The notes: generated by a model not told the origin, from the letters alone. 64,000 nt of DNA from Lachnospiraceae bacterium AF51-6-b8A (GCA_027682585.1 JAQCZH010000001.1:62001-126000); one strand, 5' to 3'; counted from the first letter of the stretch, positions 1 through 8,812 are shown. Translations and numbers: made by a program.

Positions 1-398
1 GAGCTCTGCGACCGGAGCAAAAGAGTCTGGACGCCTTTTTCGCAGAACTGAAGCAGCGATATCCAAATCAGCTGTGGATGGCAGATTGCTCCACGGTAGA
101 AGAGGCTCTGCATGCTGACGCTCTGGGCTTTGACTTCATTGGGACAACTATGGTGGGTTATACGCCGCAGAGCCGGGGAGATAAGATTGAGGCAAATGAT
201 TTCGAAATTCTCCGGGAAATTATCCGCAGAACGGAACACAAGGTGATCGCGGAGGGCAATATCAATACGCCACAGAAGGCGAAAAGAGTGATTGATCTGG
301 GAGCATTCGCCGTTGTGGTAGGCTCTGTCATCACAAGGCCGCAGTTGATTACCAGGGAATTTGCCCGGGCACTGGAGCAGGGATCCATGCCGGGGTAA
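1..398 (+). CDS. nanE: N-acetylmannosamine-6-phosphate 2-epimerase, C-terminal part
   Basis: This is the 3' part of a gene that starts outside the window. The frame is open from base 3, well upstream of the first ATG at 78, so that ATG is internal. NanE is a cytoplasmic TIM-barrel enzyme converting ManNAc-6-P to GlcNAc-6-P in sialic acid catabolism. The fragment shows family features: MADCST, followed by GFDFIGTTMVGYT, then a phosphate-binding VIAEGNINTP and VVVGSVITRP near the end. It lies 40 bp upstream of an ABC sugar-binding lipoprotein and heads a run that includes nanA, nanK and nagA, which fits the assignment. Confidence is high despite the missing N-terminus. Confidence 0.92.
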   Translation, partial: ALRPEQKSLDAFFAELKQRYPNQLWMADCSTVEEALHADALGFDFIGTTMVGYTPQSRGDKIEANDFEILREIIRRTEHKVIAEGNINTPQKAKRVIDLGAFAVVVGSVITRPQLITREFARALEQGSMPG

Positions 399-438
399 AG
401 GGAATCTAAGGATTCACATATTTTAGGAGGGGTTTTCT

Positions 439-1773
439 ATGAGATTTAAGAGAGTTCTAGCAACAGGTCTGGCAATGGCAATGGTTGCCGGAACATTTGC
501 CGGCTGCGGCCAGGGCAAGAAGAGTGCGTCGACAGACAGCGGTAAGACCGGTGGCAAGGAGTCCATCACTCTCTGGACCTATCCCATTGGCAATTGGGGC
601 AAGTCAGAGACCGTTGATAAGCTGATCGCCAACTTCAATCAGAAGTATCCGGACATCAAGGTGACCGTCCAGTATCTGGACTACAAGACTGGCGATGATC
701 AGGTCAACACGGCGATTGAGGGAAAGAAGGCTCCCGACCTGATCATGGAAGGGCCGGAGAGACTGGTTGCCAATTGGGGATCCAAGGGCCTGATGGTTGA
801 CCTGGCTGATATGTTCGCAGGAGACGCGGCCAAGGATTTCTATCCCAATGTAACGGCTGCCTGCAAGAGTGCTGACGGCAAGTATTACGAGTATCCGCTC
901 TGCATGGTTGCCCACTGCATGGCAATTAACAAGACCAAGTTCGAGAAGGCCAATGCCCTTCAGTATCTGGATCTGGAGAATCACACATGGACGACGGAGA
1001 ACTACCTGAAAGCAGTCAAGGCGCTGGCGGATTCCGGCCAGGGGGCTGATGTGACGGCTGTCTACTGCTCCGGTCAGGGCGGGGATCAGGGAACCAGAGC
1101 TCTTGTGAACAACCTCTATGGCGGTCGCTTCACCAATACGGAGCACACCCAGTACACGGTGAATTCTGAGGCCAATATCAAGGCTCTGCAGGCTCTGAAA
1201 GATACCAAGGGTGTCAAATTCGATCCGTCTATTGCCGGAGGCGATGAGATCACTCTCTTTAGAAACGGAACCCTGGCTATCTCCAACTGCTGGAACGCTT
1301 CTCAGCAGAATGACTCCAAGAACGGAGAGGCAGGCAAGACCAATAACGGGGATGAAATCATTCCCATGCAGTTCCCCTCCAACGATGGCAAGGCAGAACT
1401 CTGCGGCGGTATCTGGGGGTTTGGTGTATTCAATAATGGTTCGCAGTCCAAGATTGACGCGGCCAAGAAGTTCATTGATTTCATGGCAAATGATCAGACC
1501 CAGACGAAGCAATCCGTTCTAGAGTCCGGCTTTTTCCCTACGCACAAGAATCTTGGGGATGTCTACGCGGGACAGGCGAATGAGAAGGTTATGAAGATGT
1601 TCACCGACAAGTTCATGCCCTCTATGGGTGATTACTACCAGGTGGTTCCCGGTTGGGCAACTGCTCGTACCGAGTGGTGGAACATGCTGCAGAGAGTCGG
1701 AACCGGCGGAAATATTGCCAATGAGGTTAAAACCTTCGATACCAATGCCAATGCGGCAGCGGCGAAGAAATGA
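439..1773 (+). CDS. ABC transporter sugar-binding lipoprotein (family 1 extracellular solute-binding protein)
   Basis: A 444-residue lipoprotein that should capture the substrate outside the cell for the two permeases encoded downstream. Residues 1-23 form a lipoprotein signal peptide (basic MRFKR, hydrophobic stretch, lipobox ending FAGC with Cys23). The mature protein has the layout of family 1 binding proteins: ITLWTYP at the start of lobe 1 and a WNASQ region and GGIWGFGVF in the second half. A strong ribosome site (AGGAGGGG) precedes the ATG. Its position between nanE and nanA suggests that the substrate is sialic acid or a related amino sugar; the sequence alone does not prove specificity. 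No ATPase gene is in the window, so a shared or distant ATPase is likely. Confidence 0.88.
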   Translation: MRFKRVLATGLAMAMVAGTFAGCGQGKKSASTDSGKTGGKESITLWTYPIGNWGKSETVDKLIANFNQKYPDIKVTVQYLDYKTGDDQVNTAIEGKKAPDLIMEGPERLVANWGSKGLMVDLADMFAGDAAKDFYPNVTAACKSADGKYYEYPLCMVAHCMAINKTKFEKANALQYLDLENHTWTTENYLKAVKALADSGQGADVTAVYCSGQGGDQGTRALVNNLYGGRFTNTEHTQYTVNSEANIKALQALKDTKGVKFDPSIAGGDEITLFRNGTLAISNCWNASQQNDSKNGEAGKTNNGDEIIPMQFPSNDGKAELCGGIWGFGVFNNGSQSKIDAAKKFIDFMANDQTQTKQSVLESGFFPTHKNLGDVYAGQANEKVMKMFTDKFMPSMGDYYQVVPGWATARTEWWNMLQRVGTGGNIANEVKTFDTNANAAAAKK

Positions 1774-1801
1774 TGCTGCGATTGAAATAACGGAGACGAG
1801 A

Positions 1802-1837
1802 GGTGCCCCGCCCGGACAGGGCAGGGCGCCCTTTTTC
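1802..1837 (+). terminator. Leaky terminator between binding protein and permease genes
   Basis: A GC-rich inverted repeat (arms 1802-1813 and 1819-1830, with one wobble and one mismatch) is followed by CTTTTTC. It lies between the binding protein and the first permease. Such a hairpin typically lets the binding protein be made in excess over the membrane subunits; partial read-through is inferred. Confidence 0.65.
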
Positions 1838-1881
1838 ATGACAATTCGATGTTCGCGAAGCGGGGCACGGATTGTTAGAGA

Positions 1882-2805
1882 GTGAGGGAAATCTTGCGTA
1901 AAACAACAAATGCTGCGCTGAGGGAGCGGGCACTTGTGATCCGGGAGACCAAGTCGGCGTATCTGTTTTTGCTGCCCAGCCTGGTATTCTTCCTTGGCTT
2001 TGTTGTCCTCCCTATGGTGCTGTGCATCTTCACCAGTTTCTTTGATTCCACCATGGGAGCAGACACACAGGATGTCTTTGTTGGGCTGAAGAATTATCAG
2101 AATCTCTTTGCGGATCCGATTTTTCAGAAGGCTCTGGCTAACACATTCCTGATTGTTATCGTGTCTGTGCCCGTCGTCTGTATTTTTTCACTCTGGGTAT
2201 CGTCGCTGATTTACAAGATGAGAGGGCCGGCTTTGTCCGCCTTCCGCGTCATCTTCTACCTGCCGGTTGTCACCGGATCGGTAGCGGTTACCGTGGTCTG
2301 GAAGTGGATGTTTAATAACTATTATGGGATCTTTAACTATCTGGGCAAGAGTACCGGGCTGATTCATGAGAACATCAACTGGCTTGGCGATGAGCGCTTC
2401 GCTCTGGCCTGCATTATTCTTATCCTGCTGACAACTTCCGTCGGTCAGCCCATTGTCCTGTATGTATCTGCTCTGGGCAATGTGGATGAGTCGGTTGTTG
2501 AGGCGGCCAAGGTTGACGGAGCCACGGATTTTCAACTCTTCTGGAAGATCAAGTGGCCGGCCATTATGCCGACGACTCTCTATATTCTGGTCATCACCAT
2601 GATCAACAGCTTTCAGTGTTTTGCCCTGATTCAGCTTCTGACCTCCGGCGGACCCAACCACAGCACGGATACCGTCATGTACTACATCTACTACACGGCC
2701 TTCAAACTCTATGACTACGGCTACGCCAATGCCATGGGCGTGGTTCTTGCCATTATCATAGCGGTTCTGTCAGCAGTGCAGTTCAGAGTGACCCGAGAAA
2801 GGTAA
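1882..2805 (+). CDS. ABC sugar transporter permease, MalF/UgpA type
   Basis: A 307-residue inner-membrane permease of the sugar ABC importer, with about six hydrophobic segments starting at residues 16-40 (YLFLLPSLVFFLGFVVLP). The cytoplasmic EAA loop, which docks onto the ATPase, is visible around residues 205-225 as VDESVVEAAKVDGA followed by FWKIKWPAIMP. The start is a GTG (MREILRKT) with a weak upstream site. It lies downstream of the hairpin after the binding protein and is almost contiguous with the second permease. It probably serves amino-sugar or sialic acid uptake, by context. Confidence 0.9.
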   Translation: MREILRKTTNAALRERALVIRETKSAYLFLLPSLVFFLGFVVLPMVLCIFTSFFDSTMGADTQDVFVGLKNYQNLFADPIFQKALANTFLIVIVSVPVVCIFSLWVSSLIYKMRGPALSAFRVIFYLPVVTGSVAVTVVWKWMFNNYYGIFNYLGKSTGLIHENINWLGDERFALACIILILLTTSVGQPIVLYVSALGNVDESVVEAAKVDGATDFQLFWKIKWPAIMPTTLYILVITMINSFQCFALIQLLTSGGPNHSTDTVMYYIYYTAFKLYDYGYANAMGVVLAIIIAVLSAVQFRVTRER

Positions 2806-2815
2806 GGTGATAGCA

Positions 2816-3739
2816 ATGATCAAGAAGAAAATCACACCCTATTACCTGATCGGGATCATCCTGCTGGTCATTCTGGCCATTCTCTTCACCTTTCCTCTCT
2901 ACTGGATCGTGACCGGGGCCTTCAAGACCGCTGCCTCTATCAACGCTCCCTCTCCAGAGTGGTGGCCGGGCAAGTGGGTGCTGGATAATTTCCGAACTCT
3001 GATGGGAAGTCAGAGGGCTCCGCTCTGGGAGATTGTCCTTCCCTTCGGCAGTAACTTCACGGAGGACGGCAGTCCTCTGATCCTGTCTGCGGGCCCTATG
3101 GTTCCCGCTTCGATTCGCTGGATGTTAAATACGGTCTTCATGTCCGTGATGGCAATGATTCTGACCTGTATCACAGCGACCATGGCCGGTTATGTTCTGG
3201 CCAAGAAGCGCTTCGCCGGAAGAGTTCTGCTCTTCTCTCTGATTGTCTGTGCCATGGCGCTGCCCAAGCAGGTGATCTTAATTCCCCTGATTCGGGAAAT
3301 GTCCGCCTTAAATCTCTATGACAGCATCTGGGCGGTGATCTTCCCGACTGTGGGCTGGCCCTTCGGCGTCTTCCTCATGAAGCAGTTCTCAGAGGGGATT
3401 CCAGGAGAATTGATTGAGGCGGCCCGGATTGACGGAGCCAGTGAACTCAAAACTTTCAACGCTGTCGTTGTTCCTATGGTGAAACCGGGAATCGGCGCTC
3501 TGGCCATCTTTACTTTCATCAATAACTGGAACGATTACTTCATGCAGCTGATTATGCTGAGTTCGACCAAGCACCTGACCATCTCTCTCGGTATCGCCAA
3601 GCTGCAGGCGGAGAATTCCACGGACTTTGGTCTGATCATGGCGGGGGCGACCCTGGCGGCGGCTCCGATTCTGATCATTTTCCTGACCTTCCAGAAATAT
3701 TTCACCCAGGGGATCGCAATGGGAGCTGTGAAGGGATAA
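2816..3739 (+). CDS. ABC sugar transporter permease, MalG/UgpE type
   Basis: The second permease subunit (about 307 residues) of the same importer. It has six hydrophobic segments beginning YYLIGIILLVILAILFTFPLYWIVTGAF and an EAA loop (GELIEAARIDGAS, then FNAVVVPMVKPG). I prefer the ATG at 2816 over the GTG at 2807, because AAGGTG just upstream of 2816 is well spaced as a ribosome site. The stop of the first permease is about 10 bases upstream, so translational coupling is likely. A periplasmic-side stretch around residues 60-95 is longer than in many MalG proteins. Confidence 0.9.
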   Translation: MIKKKITPYYLIGIILLVILAILFTFPLYWIVTGAFKTAASINAPSPEWWPGKWVLDNFRTLMGSQRAPLWEIVLPFGSNFTEDGSPLILSAGPMVPASIRWMLNTVFMSVMAMILTCITATMAGYVLAKKRFAGRVLLFSLIVCAMALPKQVILIPLIREMSALNLYDSIWAVIFPTVGWPFGVFLMKQFSEGIPGELIEAARIDGASELKTFNAVVVPMVKPGIGALAIFTFINNWNDYFMQLIMLSSTKHLTISLGIAKLQAENSTDFGLIMAGATLAAAPILIIFLTFQKYFTQGIAMGAVKG

Positions 3740-3753
3740 GATGGATCAGAAAG

Positions 3754-3784
3754 GCAAAAGTCGGGCTTTGCCCGGCTTTTCTTT
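3754..3784 (+). terminator. Rho-independent terminator after the permeases
   Basis: Inverted repeat AAAGTCGGGC / GCCCGGCTTT with a three-base loop and a TTTTC tail, lying 15 bases past the second permease stop. It separates the transport genes from nanA, so nanA may have partial read-through or its own promoter. Confidence 0.75.
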
Positions 3785-3865
3785 ATCGATGTCATGACAG
3801 GTCCCAAGAGCCAGAGAAAAGGAATCCGGATCGAAAAAAGAGTTGAACTTGGAAAGAAGGTTGAG

Positions 3866-4786
3866 ATGCGTAAGTTAGACAAGTACACCGGGGTGATTCC
3901 GGCGTTTTATGCCTGCTATGACCGGAAGGGCAAGATCTGTACAGACGCCGTTCGCCGACTGGTGGACTACTACATCGACAGGGGGGTGAATGGGCTCTAC
4001 GTCAACGGTTCGTCCGGAGAGTGCATATATCTGACGGTGGAGGAGCGAAAGAAGATTATTGAGACCGTTGTCGATCAGGCCGACGGCAGGCTGACCATTA
4101 TCAATCATGTCGCCTGCAACAACACGGCAGATTCCATGGAACTGGCCCATCACGCGGAGGAACTCGGCGTAGATGCCATCGCGTCGATTCCGCCCATCTA
4201 TTTCCACCTGCCGGAGGATGCCATTGCGGATTACTGGAATGACATCAGTTCTGCGGCGCCCCATACGGATTTTGTGATCTACAACATTCCCCAGCTGGCC
4301 GGGGTGGCTCTCTCAAGGAAGCTCTATTTGAAGATGCTCGAGAATCCCAGGGTGATCGGAGTCAAGAACTCTTCTATGGCAGCCTATGATATCCAGGTCT
4401 TCAAGACCTGTGGCGGGGGAGAGCATGTAGTCTTCAATGGACCGGACGAGCAATTCATCTCCGGCCGAATCATTGGAGCAGATGCGGGAATCGGAGGCAC
4501 CTATGGAGCGATGCCGGAACTCTTTATTGCCATGAATGACTGCCTGGCAACGGGCAGTCTCCCTCTGGCCGGAGAGATCCAGAATGTCGTCAACGGCATT
4601 ATCGAAGATCTCTGCGCCGGTCAGGGAAATATGTATGCCATGATCAAGGAAGTCCTCCGGGTAAAAGAGGGAATTGACCTGGGTTCCGTCAGAAGACCCC
4701 TTGCCCCCCTGACCGAAGCAGACAGAGAGCTTGCCCAAAAGACGGCGGCGAAGATCGAGGAGGCAGTGGCCAGGTATGGCCTGTGA
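3866..4786 (+). CDS. nanA: N-acetylneuraminate lyase
   Basis: A 306-residue cytoplasmic class I aldolase of the DHDPS/NAL family. It splits N-acetylneuraminate into ManNAc and pyruvate. Visible features are the GSSGE phosphate/carboxylate motif (VNGSSGECIYLT), YNIPQLAGV with the catalytic Tyr, the Schiff-base Lys in IGVKNSSM, and a GADAGIGGTYG loop. The frame is open back to 3794, but the ATG at 3866 has GGAAAGAAGG a few bases upstream and gives the usual family start (MRKLDKYTGVIPAFYACYD). Its neighbours nanE, nanK and nagA support NanA rather than DapA. Confidence 0.9.
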   Translation: MRKLDKYTGVIPAFYACYDRKGKICTDAVRRLVDYYIDRGVNGLYVNGSSGECIYLTVEERKKIIETVVDQADGRLTIINHVACNNTADSMELAHHAEELGVDAIASIPPIYFHLPEDAIADYWNDISSAAPHTDFVIYNIPQLAGVALSRKLYLKMLENPRVIGVKNSSMAAYDIQVFKTCGGGEHVVFNGPDEQFISGRIIGADAGIGGTYGAMPELFIAMNDCLATGSLPLAGEIQNVVNGIIEDLCAGQGNMYAMIKEVLRVKEGIDLGSVRRPLAPLTEADRELAQKTAAKIEEAVARYGL

Positions 4787-4885
4787 TGTCATGTCTTTGA
4801 AAATCAAAGAGACTGTCAATGGCCCAGGACGATAGAAGGTCTGTGTAGCCTGTAGCTCTGATGCGGTGGTTATGCAGCTGCGATT

Positions 4886-4901
4886 TGGGAAGCGCTTCCG
4901 A
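4886..4901. promoter_or_regulatory. cre-like palindrome upstream of nanK
   Basis: TGGGAAGCGCTTCCGA contains the perfect 12-bp palindrome GGAAGCGCTTCC and matches the core of catabolite-responsive elements bound by CcpA. It lies about 35 bases before the nanK ATG. Repression of sialic acid catabolism by preferred sugars would make sense, but binding by CcpA rather than another LacI-family or RpiR-family regulator is inference. Confidence 0.5.
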
Positions 4902-4933
4902 TCTCAAAAGGCGCTTCTTCGAATGAGGGTATT

Positions 4934-6010
4934 ATGAAAATGTACATCTGTATTGATATTGGCGGAACAGCGATCAAGTATGGTCAGGTCTCCGGAAGGG
5001 GAGAAATTCTGGAATTCCACGAGAGAGCAAGTCAGGCGAATCTGGGAGGCCCCAGGCTGGTAGCCAATGTCCTTGAGATTCTGGACGGATATCTGAAAAA
5101 GACAGAGCAGACTCATGGATCTGCGCTTAAAGGAGAAGGGGAAAAGGCGGAACAGAACCGGGGTACTGCACCCGATTGGGATGGAAAAGGACGGAATCAA
5201 AAGACGACAACCGATCGCCGAAAAACAGAAGGGAATCAAAAGAATATACCCGATCAGGATGGAGAAAGGGAACCCTATGCCGGAATCTGCATTTCTACAG
5301 CGGGAATAGTGAATCCGGTCAGCGGGGAAATTCTCCACTCCGGGCCGACGATTCCTGACTATCAGGGAACCTGCTGGAAACAGATTCTGGAGGATACCTG
5401 TCATCTGCCGGTTGAGGTGGAAAATGATGTCAACTGCGCCTGCCTGGCGGAGGCGATGGCCGGGGCCGGACGAGGCTGCCGCAGCGTTCTTGCTCTGACC
5501 GTTGGAACAGGGATCGGCGGGGCCTTTTACCTGAGAGGAGAGGGCTGCGAGGGAATTTATCGCGGCTTTAGCAATGCGGCCTGCGAAGTGGGCTATATGG
5601 ATCTGGGCCAGGCAAAGTCCTTTGAGGAGATGGCTTCAACTTCTGCTCTGTGCAGAAGTGTAGCAGAGACCAGGGGAGAGAGCCTGGAGGACTGGGATGG
5701 CCTTCGCGTTTTTACCGCAGCCAAAGCGGGAGATGCGGTCTGTGTCAGGGCGATTGACCGGATGGTGGATCTGCTGGGAAGAGGTATGGCCAATCTGACT
5801 TATATCCTCAATCCAGAGTGCATAGTCTTGGGAGGAGGCATCATGAAGCAGAAAGAATATCTGTATCCAAGACTGCGAAACGCCCTGGATCATTATTTGG
5901 TCCCATCTATTGCAGAGAAAACCGGACTTGCTCTGGCGGCCAGAGGCAATCAGGCGGGAATGCTGGGGGCATATTATCACTTTAAGGCAATGCGGGAGAA
6001 GAGAAGCTAA
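4934..6010 (+). CDS. nanK: ROK-family kinase, probable N-acetylmannosamine kinase
   Basis: A 358-residue sugar kinase that should phosphorylate ManNAc to ManNAc-6-P. It shows the N-terminal ATP-binding motif (ICIDIGGTAIKYG), the catalytic region VENDVNCACLAEA, VGTGIGGA, and the C-terminal ECIVLGGGIM. ROK kinases are usually near 290-310 residues. The excess here is a hydrophilic low-complexity segment at about residues 57-112, between the first helix pair and the YAGICISTAG strand. This segment contains two related copies of a PD-x-DG unit. One residue of the usual ROK zinc motif is hard to locate (the region reads GFSNAACEVGYM), so zinc binding is uncertain. Operon position supports NanK. 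Confidence 0.82.
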   Translation: MKMYICIDIGGTAIKYGQVSGRGEILEFHERASQANLGGPRLVANVLEILDGYLKKTEQTHGSALKGEGEKAEQNRGTAPDWDGKGRNQKTTTDRRKTEGNQKNIPDQDGEREPYAGICISTAGIVNPVSGEILHSGPTIPDYQGTCWKQILEDTCHLPVEVENDVNCACLAEAMAGAGRGCRSVLALTVGTGIGGAFYLRGEGCEGIYRGFSNAACEVGYMDLGQAKSFEEMASTSALCRSVAETRGESLEDWDGLRVFTAAKAGDAVCVRAIDRMVDLLGRGMANLTYILNPECIVLGGGIMKQKEYLYPRLRNALDHYLVPSIAEKTGLALAARGNQAGMLGAYYHFKAMREKRS

Positions 6011-6214
6011 GGGGGTGCGGCGCAGAGATGGATCCGCAAGAGCATTTTTGATATTGATGTGACCAGATGGGAATATCGCAGATTCTGCTTTCCATTGGAG
6101 ACGATTATCGGGTGAATGATTGCATCGGGGCAAGAAAAATGGGCGGATTGCTGAGTCAGTGCAGGAGAACAATTTGGAGATTACCGATAAATCGAAATAG
6201 AAAAGAGATGGGCC

Positions 6215-7492
6215 ATGGAATTTCGAAATGTACTTGTCTATGGGAGAGATTTTCACTTTCATCCCGGCAGGGTCAGGGTTGAGAAAGATAAAATTTGCTC
6301 TGTTGATTTGGCAGAAGGCAGGGATGAAAATGAAAAATACGAATTAAATCCTGCGTGGAATTGTTTTGACGACACAGTTCATGCAGAAAATGAGATTATT
6401 GACGGAGAGGGAGCCTATCTGATTCCGGGACTGATTGATTTGCATTTTCACGGAGCAGTGGGAGCGGATGTCTGCGACGCCACAGAGGAGGCTTTGGCTG
6501 CGATCGCGGAATATGAGCTCTCCGTCGGAGTGACCTCTCTCTGCCCGGCGACCATGACCCTGTCGGTGGAGGAACTGAATGAGATTCTGGCAACCATAGC
6601 GATGTATGCCCAAAAGCAGAAGTCAGGGACAGAGATGGCGACTTGTCCCCCACAGGGAGAGAAGACGAAAGCATTTCACCCATCAGGGGAGGCTGATAAG
6701 CTCCGGGCCTCCTATGTCGGTGTCAATATGGAGGGACCCTTCATTAGTCCTGCCAAGAAGGGGGCCCAGGATGCCAGCAAGATCATTCCCTTTTCAAAAG
6801 AGGTTCTGGAAGGATTTTTGAAAGCTTCTCACGGATTGGTGAAGTTCGTCGGGATTGCGCCGGAGGAGAACCGGGACAGACTTGATTTCATCAGGGAGCT
6901 GAAAGATCAGGTCACGATTGCCCTGGCCCATACCAATGCCGACTATGATACGGCCAAGCTGGCTTTCGATCTGGGAGCCAGTCATGCTGTCCATCTCTAC
7001 AATGCCATGTCTGCCTACAGCCATCGGGCTCCGGGGGTGGTGGGGGCAGTCTGTGATTCTCCCTGGGTCGGTGCAGAAATCATCACGGATGGAGTGCATG
7101 TTCATCCCGCTGTTGTGAGAGCTACTTTTCGCATGATGGGAGCAGAGAGGATGATACTGATTTCCGACTCCATGCGGGCGACCGGTATGGAAGATGGCAG
7201 TTATACGCTGGGCGGCCTTGAAGTGATCAAGAGGGGCAAGTATGCCAGACTGGCTTCCGATGGGGCTCTGGCAGGATCTGTGAGCAATCTGGCAGACTGC
7301 ATGCGCGTGGCTGTTCGGGAAATGGGCCTGCCCCTGGAGACAGTGGTGCGGGCGGTGACCTCTAATCCGGCGAAGGAGCTGGGACTTGAGGGCCAGATCG
7401 GTTCCATTGCCGAGGGAATGCAGGCGGATCTTCTGCTCTTGGATGGCGAGCTGAATCGGAAGGCGGTCTACAAAAATGGCCTGCGCTGCTGA
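6215..7492 (+). CDS. nagA: N-acetylglucosamine-6-phosphate deacetylase
   Basis: A 425-residue amidohydrolase that deacetylates GlcNAc-6-P to glucosamine-6-P, the last step before glycolysis in this operon. Visible features are the metal-binding PGLIDLHFHG, the EGPF motif (VNMEGPFISPAKKGAQ), AHTNADYD, HLYNAMSAYSHR, and the catalytic Asp in LISDSMRATG. The protein is longer than the usual roughly 380 residues, partly because of a polar insertion at about residues 130-166 just before VGVNMEGPF. The start ATG follows AGAGATGGGCC. The 200 bases between nanK and nagA contain no convincing gene. Confidence 0.93.
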   Translation: MEFRNVLVYGRDFHFHPGRVRVEKDKICSVDLAEGRDENEKYELNPAWNCFDDTVHAENEIIDGEGAYLIPGLIDLHFHGAVGADVCDATEEALAAIAEYELSVGVTSLCPATMTLSVEELNEILATIAMYAQKQKSGTEMATCPPQGEKTKAFHPSGEADKLRASYVGVNMEGPFISPAKKGAQDASKIIPFSKEVLEGFLKASHGLVKFVGIAPEENRDRLDFIRELKDQVTIALAHTNADYDTAKLAFDLGASHAVHLYNAMSAYSHRAPGVVGAVCDSPWVGAEIITDGVHVHPAVVRATFRMMGAERMILISDSMRATGMEDGSYTLGGLEVIKRGKYARLASDGALAGSVSNLADCMRVAVREMGLPLETVVRAVTSNPAKELGLEGQIGSIAEGMQADLLLLDGELNRKAVYKNGLRC

Positions 7493-7594
7493 GGAGAGGG
7501 CTGATTTGAGCCATACCAAAGGATCAGGAGCTTTTGATTCCCGCTGCGGATAAATCTGCTGTAATCAAGAGAAAATTCAGAGGAAGGCAAAAGG

Positions 7595-7634
7595 GGGGCT
7601 GTGGGGAAATGAAAACTCATTTCCCCACAGCCCC
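7595..7634 (-). terminator. Terminator between converging nagA and crotonase genes
   Basis: A perfect 18-bp inverted repeat (7595-7612 and 7617-7634) with an AAAC loop. On the minus strand it is followed by CCTTTTGCC, making it a terminator for the crotonase gene. The plus side lacks a T-run but it may still stop nagA transcripts. Confidence 0.8.
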
Positions 7635-7668
7635 GAGTTCAGAACAATGGAATCTATTGGATCGTGTA

Positions 7669-8487
7669 TCAGAAGTCAGTTAAGTCTGCTGTCCTCTTTT
7701 CCAGGAAAGCCCCCATGCCTTCTCTCTTGTCGTGGGTATCGTTGACCACGCCGAAGAGGTTGGCTTCCATCTCAACAGCATTTTTAATATCCATATCGTA
7801 ACCGTTGTTGATGGCCGCCTTGGCGATGGAGTTGGCGTAAGAACCCTTGGAGATGATCTTCTTAGCCATTGCCTGGCAGGTGGGATAGAGATCTTCCTTG
7901 GAGACAACCTTGTTGACCAGACCGATCCGGTAAGCTTCCTGGGCGTCGATGTTATCGCAGGTGAAGATCAGCTCCTTGGCGCGGCCCATGCCGACCAGGC
8001 GGGCCAGACGCTGGGTGCCGCCGAAACCGGGGATGATGCCGAGACCGGTCTCGGGCTGACCGAAGAGGGCGTTGTCAGAAGCGACGCGGATATCACAGGC
8101 CATGGCGATTTCGTTTCCGCCGCCGAAGGCAAAACCGTTGACTGCGGCGATGGTCACCTGGCGCATCTCCATGAGCTTGAAGAAGGGCTTGGAGGCGCGA
8201 ATGCCGAAAGCTCTGGCCTGGGGGGCAGTGAAGCCTGCCATCTCAGAGATATCAGCGCCGGCGACAAAGGACCGGTAGGGATCATCGCCGCCCAACTTCT
8301 TGTTGAAGCAGGGACCGCCGGTTAAGATCAAAACCTTGATATCATCTCTGGCCTCAATCTCGGTCAGGGCGACATCCAGTTCCTCGAGGGTCTCTGTATT
8401 TAAGGCGTTGAGAGACTTGGGGTTGCTGATCTTCAAGGTCGCGATTTCTTCTGCGACATCCAGGGTCAGGTGTTTGAATTCTGTCAT
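7669..8487 (-). CDS. Enoyl-CoA hydratase / 3-hydroxybutyryl-CoA dehydratase (crotonase)
   Basis: A 272-residue crotonase-fold enzyme, likely hydrating or dehydrating short-chain acyl-CoA as in butyrate formation. Family features are the oxyanion-hole FVAGADISEM, AVNGFAFGGGNEIAMACDIR, the catalytic region PETGLGIIPGFGGTQRLARLVG and AYRIGLVNKVV. I chose the ATG at 8487, which has GGAGAG six bases upstream; the longer frame starts with TTG and contains this ribosome site. About 14 extra residues (GPCFNKKLGGDDPYR) lie between ILTG and SFVAGAD, where most crotonases have only two or three. The gene stands alone, not in a bcd/etf operon. Confidence 0.88.
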   Translation of the reverse strand: MTEFKHLTLDVAEEIATLKISNPKSLNALNTETLEELDVALTEIEARDDIKVLILTGGPCFNKKLGGDDPYRSFVAGADISEMAGFTAPQARAFGIRASKPFFKLMEMRQVTIAAVNGFAFGGGNEIAMACDIRVASDNALFGQPETGLGIIPGFGGTQRLARLVGMGRAKELIFTCDNIDAQEAYRIGLVNKVVSKEDLYPTCQAMAKKIISKGSYANSIAKAAINNGYDMDIKNAVEMEANLFGVVNDTHDKREGMGAFLEKRTADLTDF

Positions 8488-8812
8488 ATTCACTCTCCTT
8501 ATCAAGACGATGGCGGTGCCTCCTTGGCATCCGTTAAAATCATGATAATTCTTTAACAGAGGGAATTCAATTGGAATCGCCTTTCTGTGGTAAACTTCAT
8601 GTGAGTTATGCGTGAGATAGGTTCGTTCTGCAGGAAAGCGGATGATAAGGTGATATGGGAGTCAGCAGAGCGGATTGGAACTGGCAGGAGGAAGGGGAAT
8701 AGGGCAGAGGATTGAGGTTTGCCCAAGAAATGGGAGCCAGACAGATGCTTTTAGATGGATCGGGGAATCAGAGCCAGATAGGCGGAGTAAAATCCGAAGA
8801 AGGGAATAGCAA
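8488..8812. other. Divergent intergenic region, crotonase / niaR
   Basis: 325 bases without a gene. It holds a reasonable minus-strand promoter for the crotonase gene: TTGAAT (plus-strand 8565-8570) and TATCAT (8542-8547) with a 17-base spacer. For the rightward gene I see only weak -10-like sequences such as TAAACT. No other structure was recognised. Confidence 0.5.

Noticed and set aside
604..1512. Long open frame on the minus strand (302 codons) opposite the binding-protein gene
   Set aside because: It mirrors the strongly coding plus-strand gene, has no ribosome site and no family features; a codon-bias shadow.
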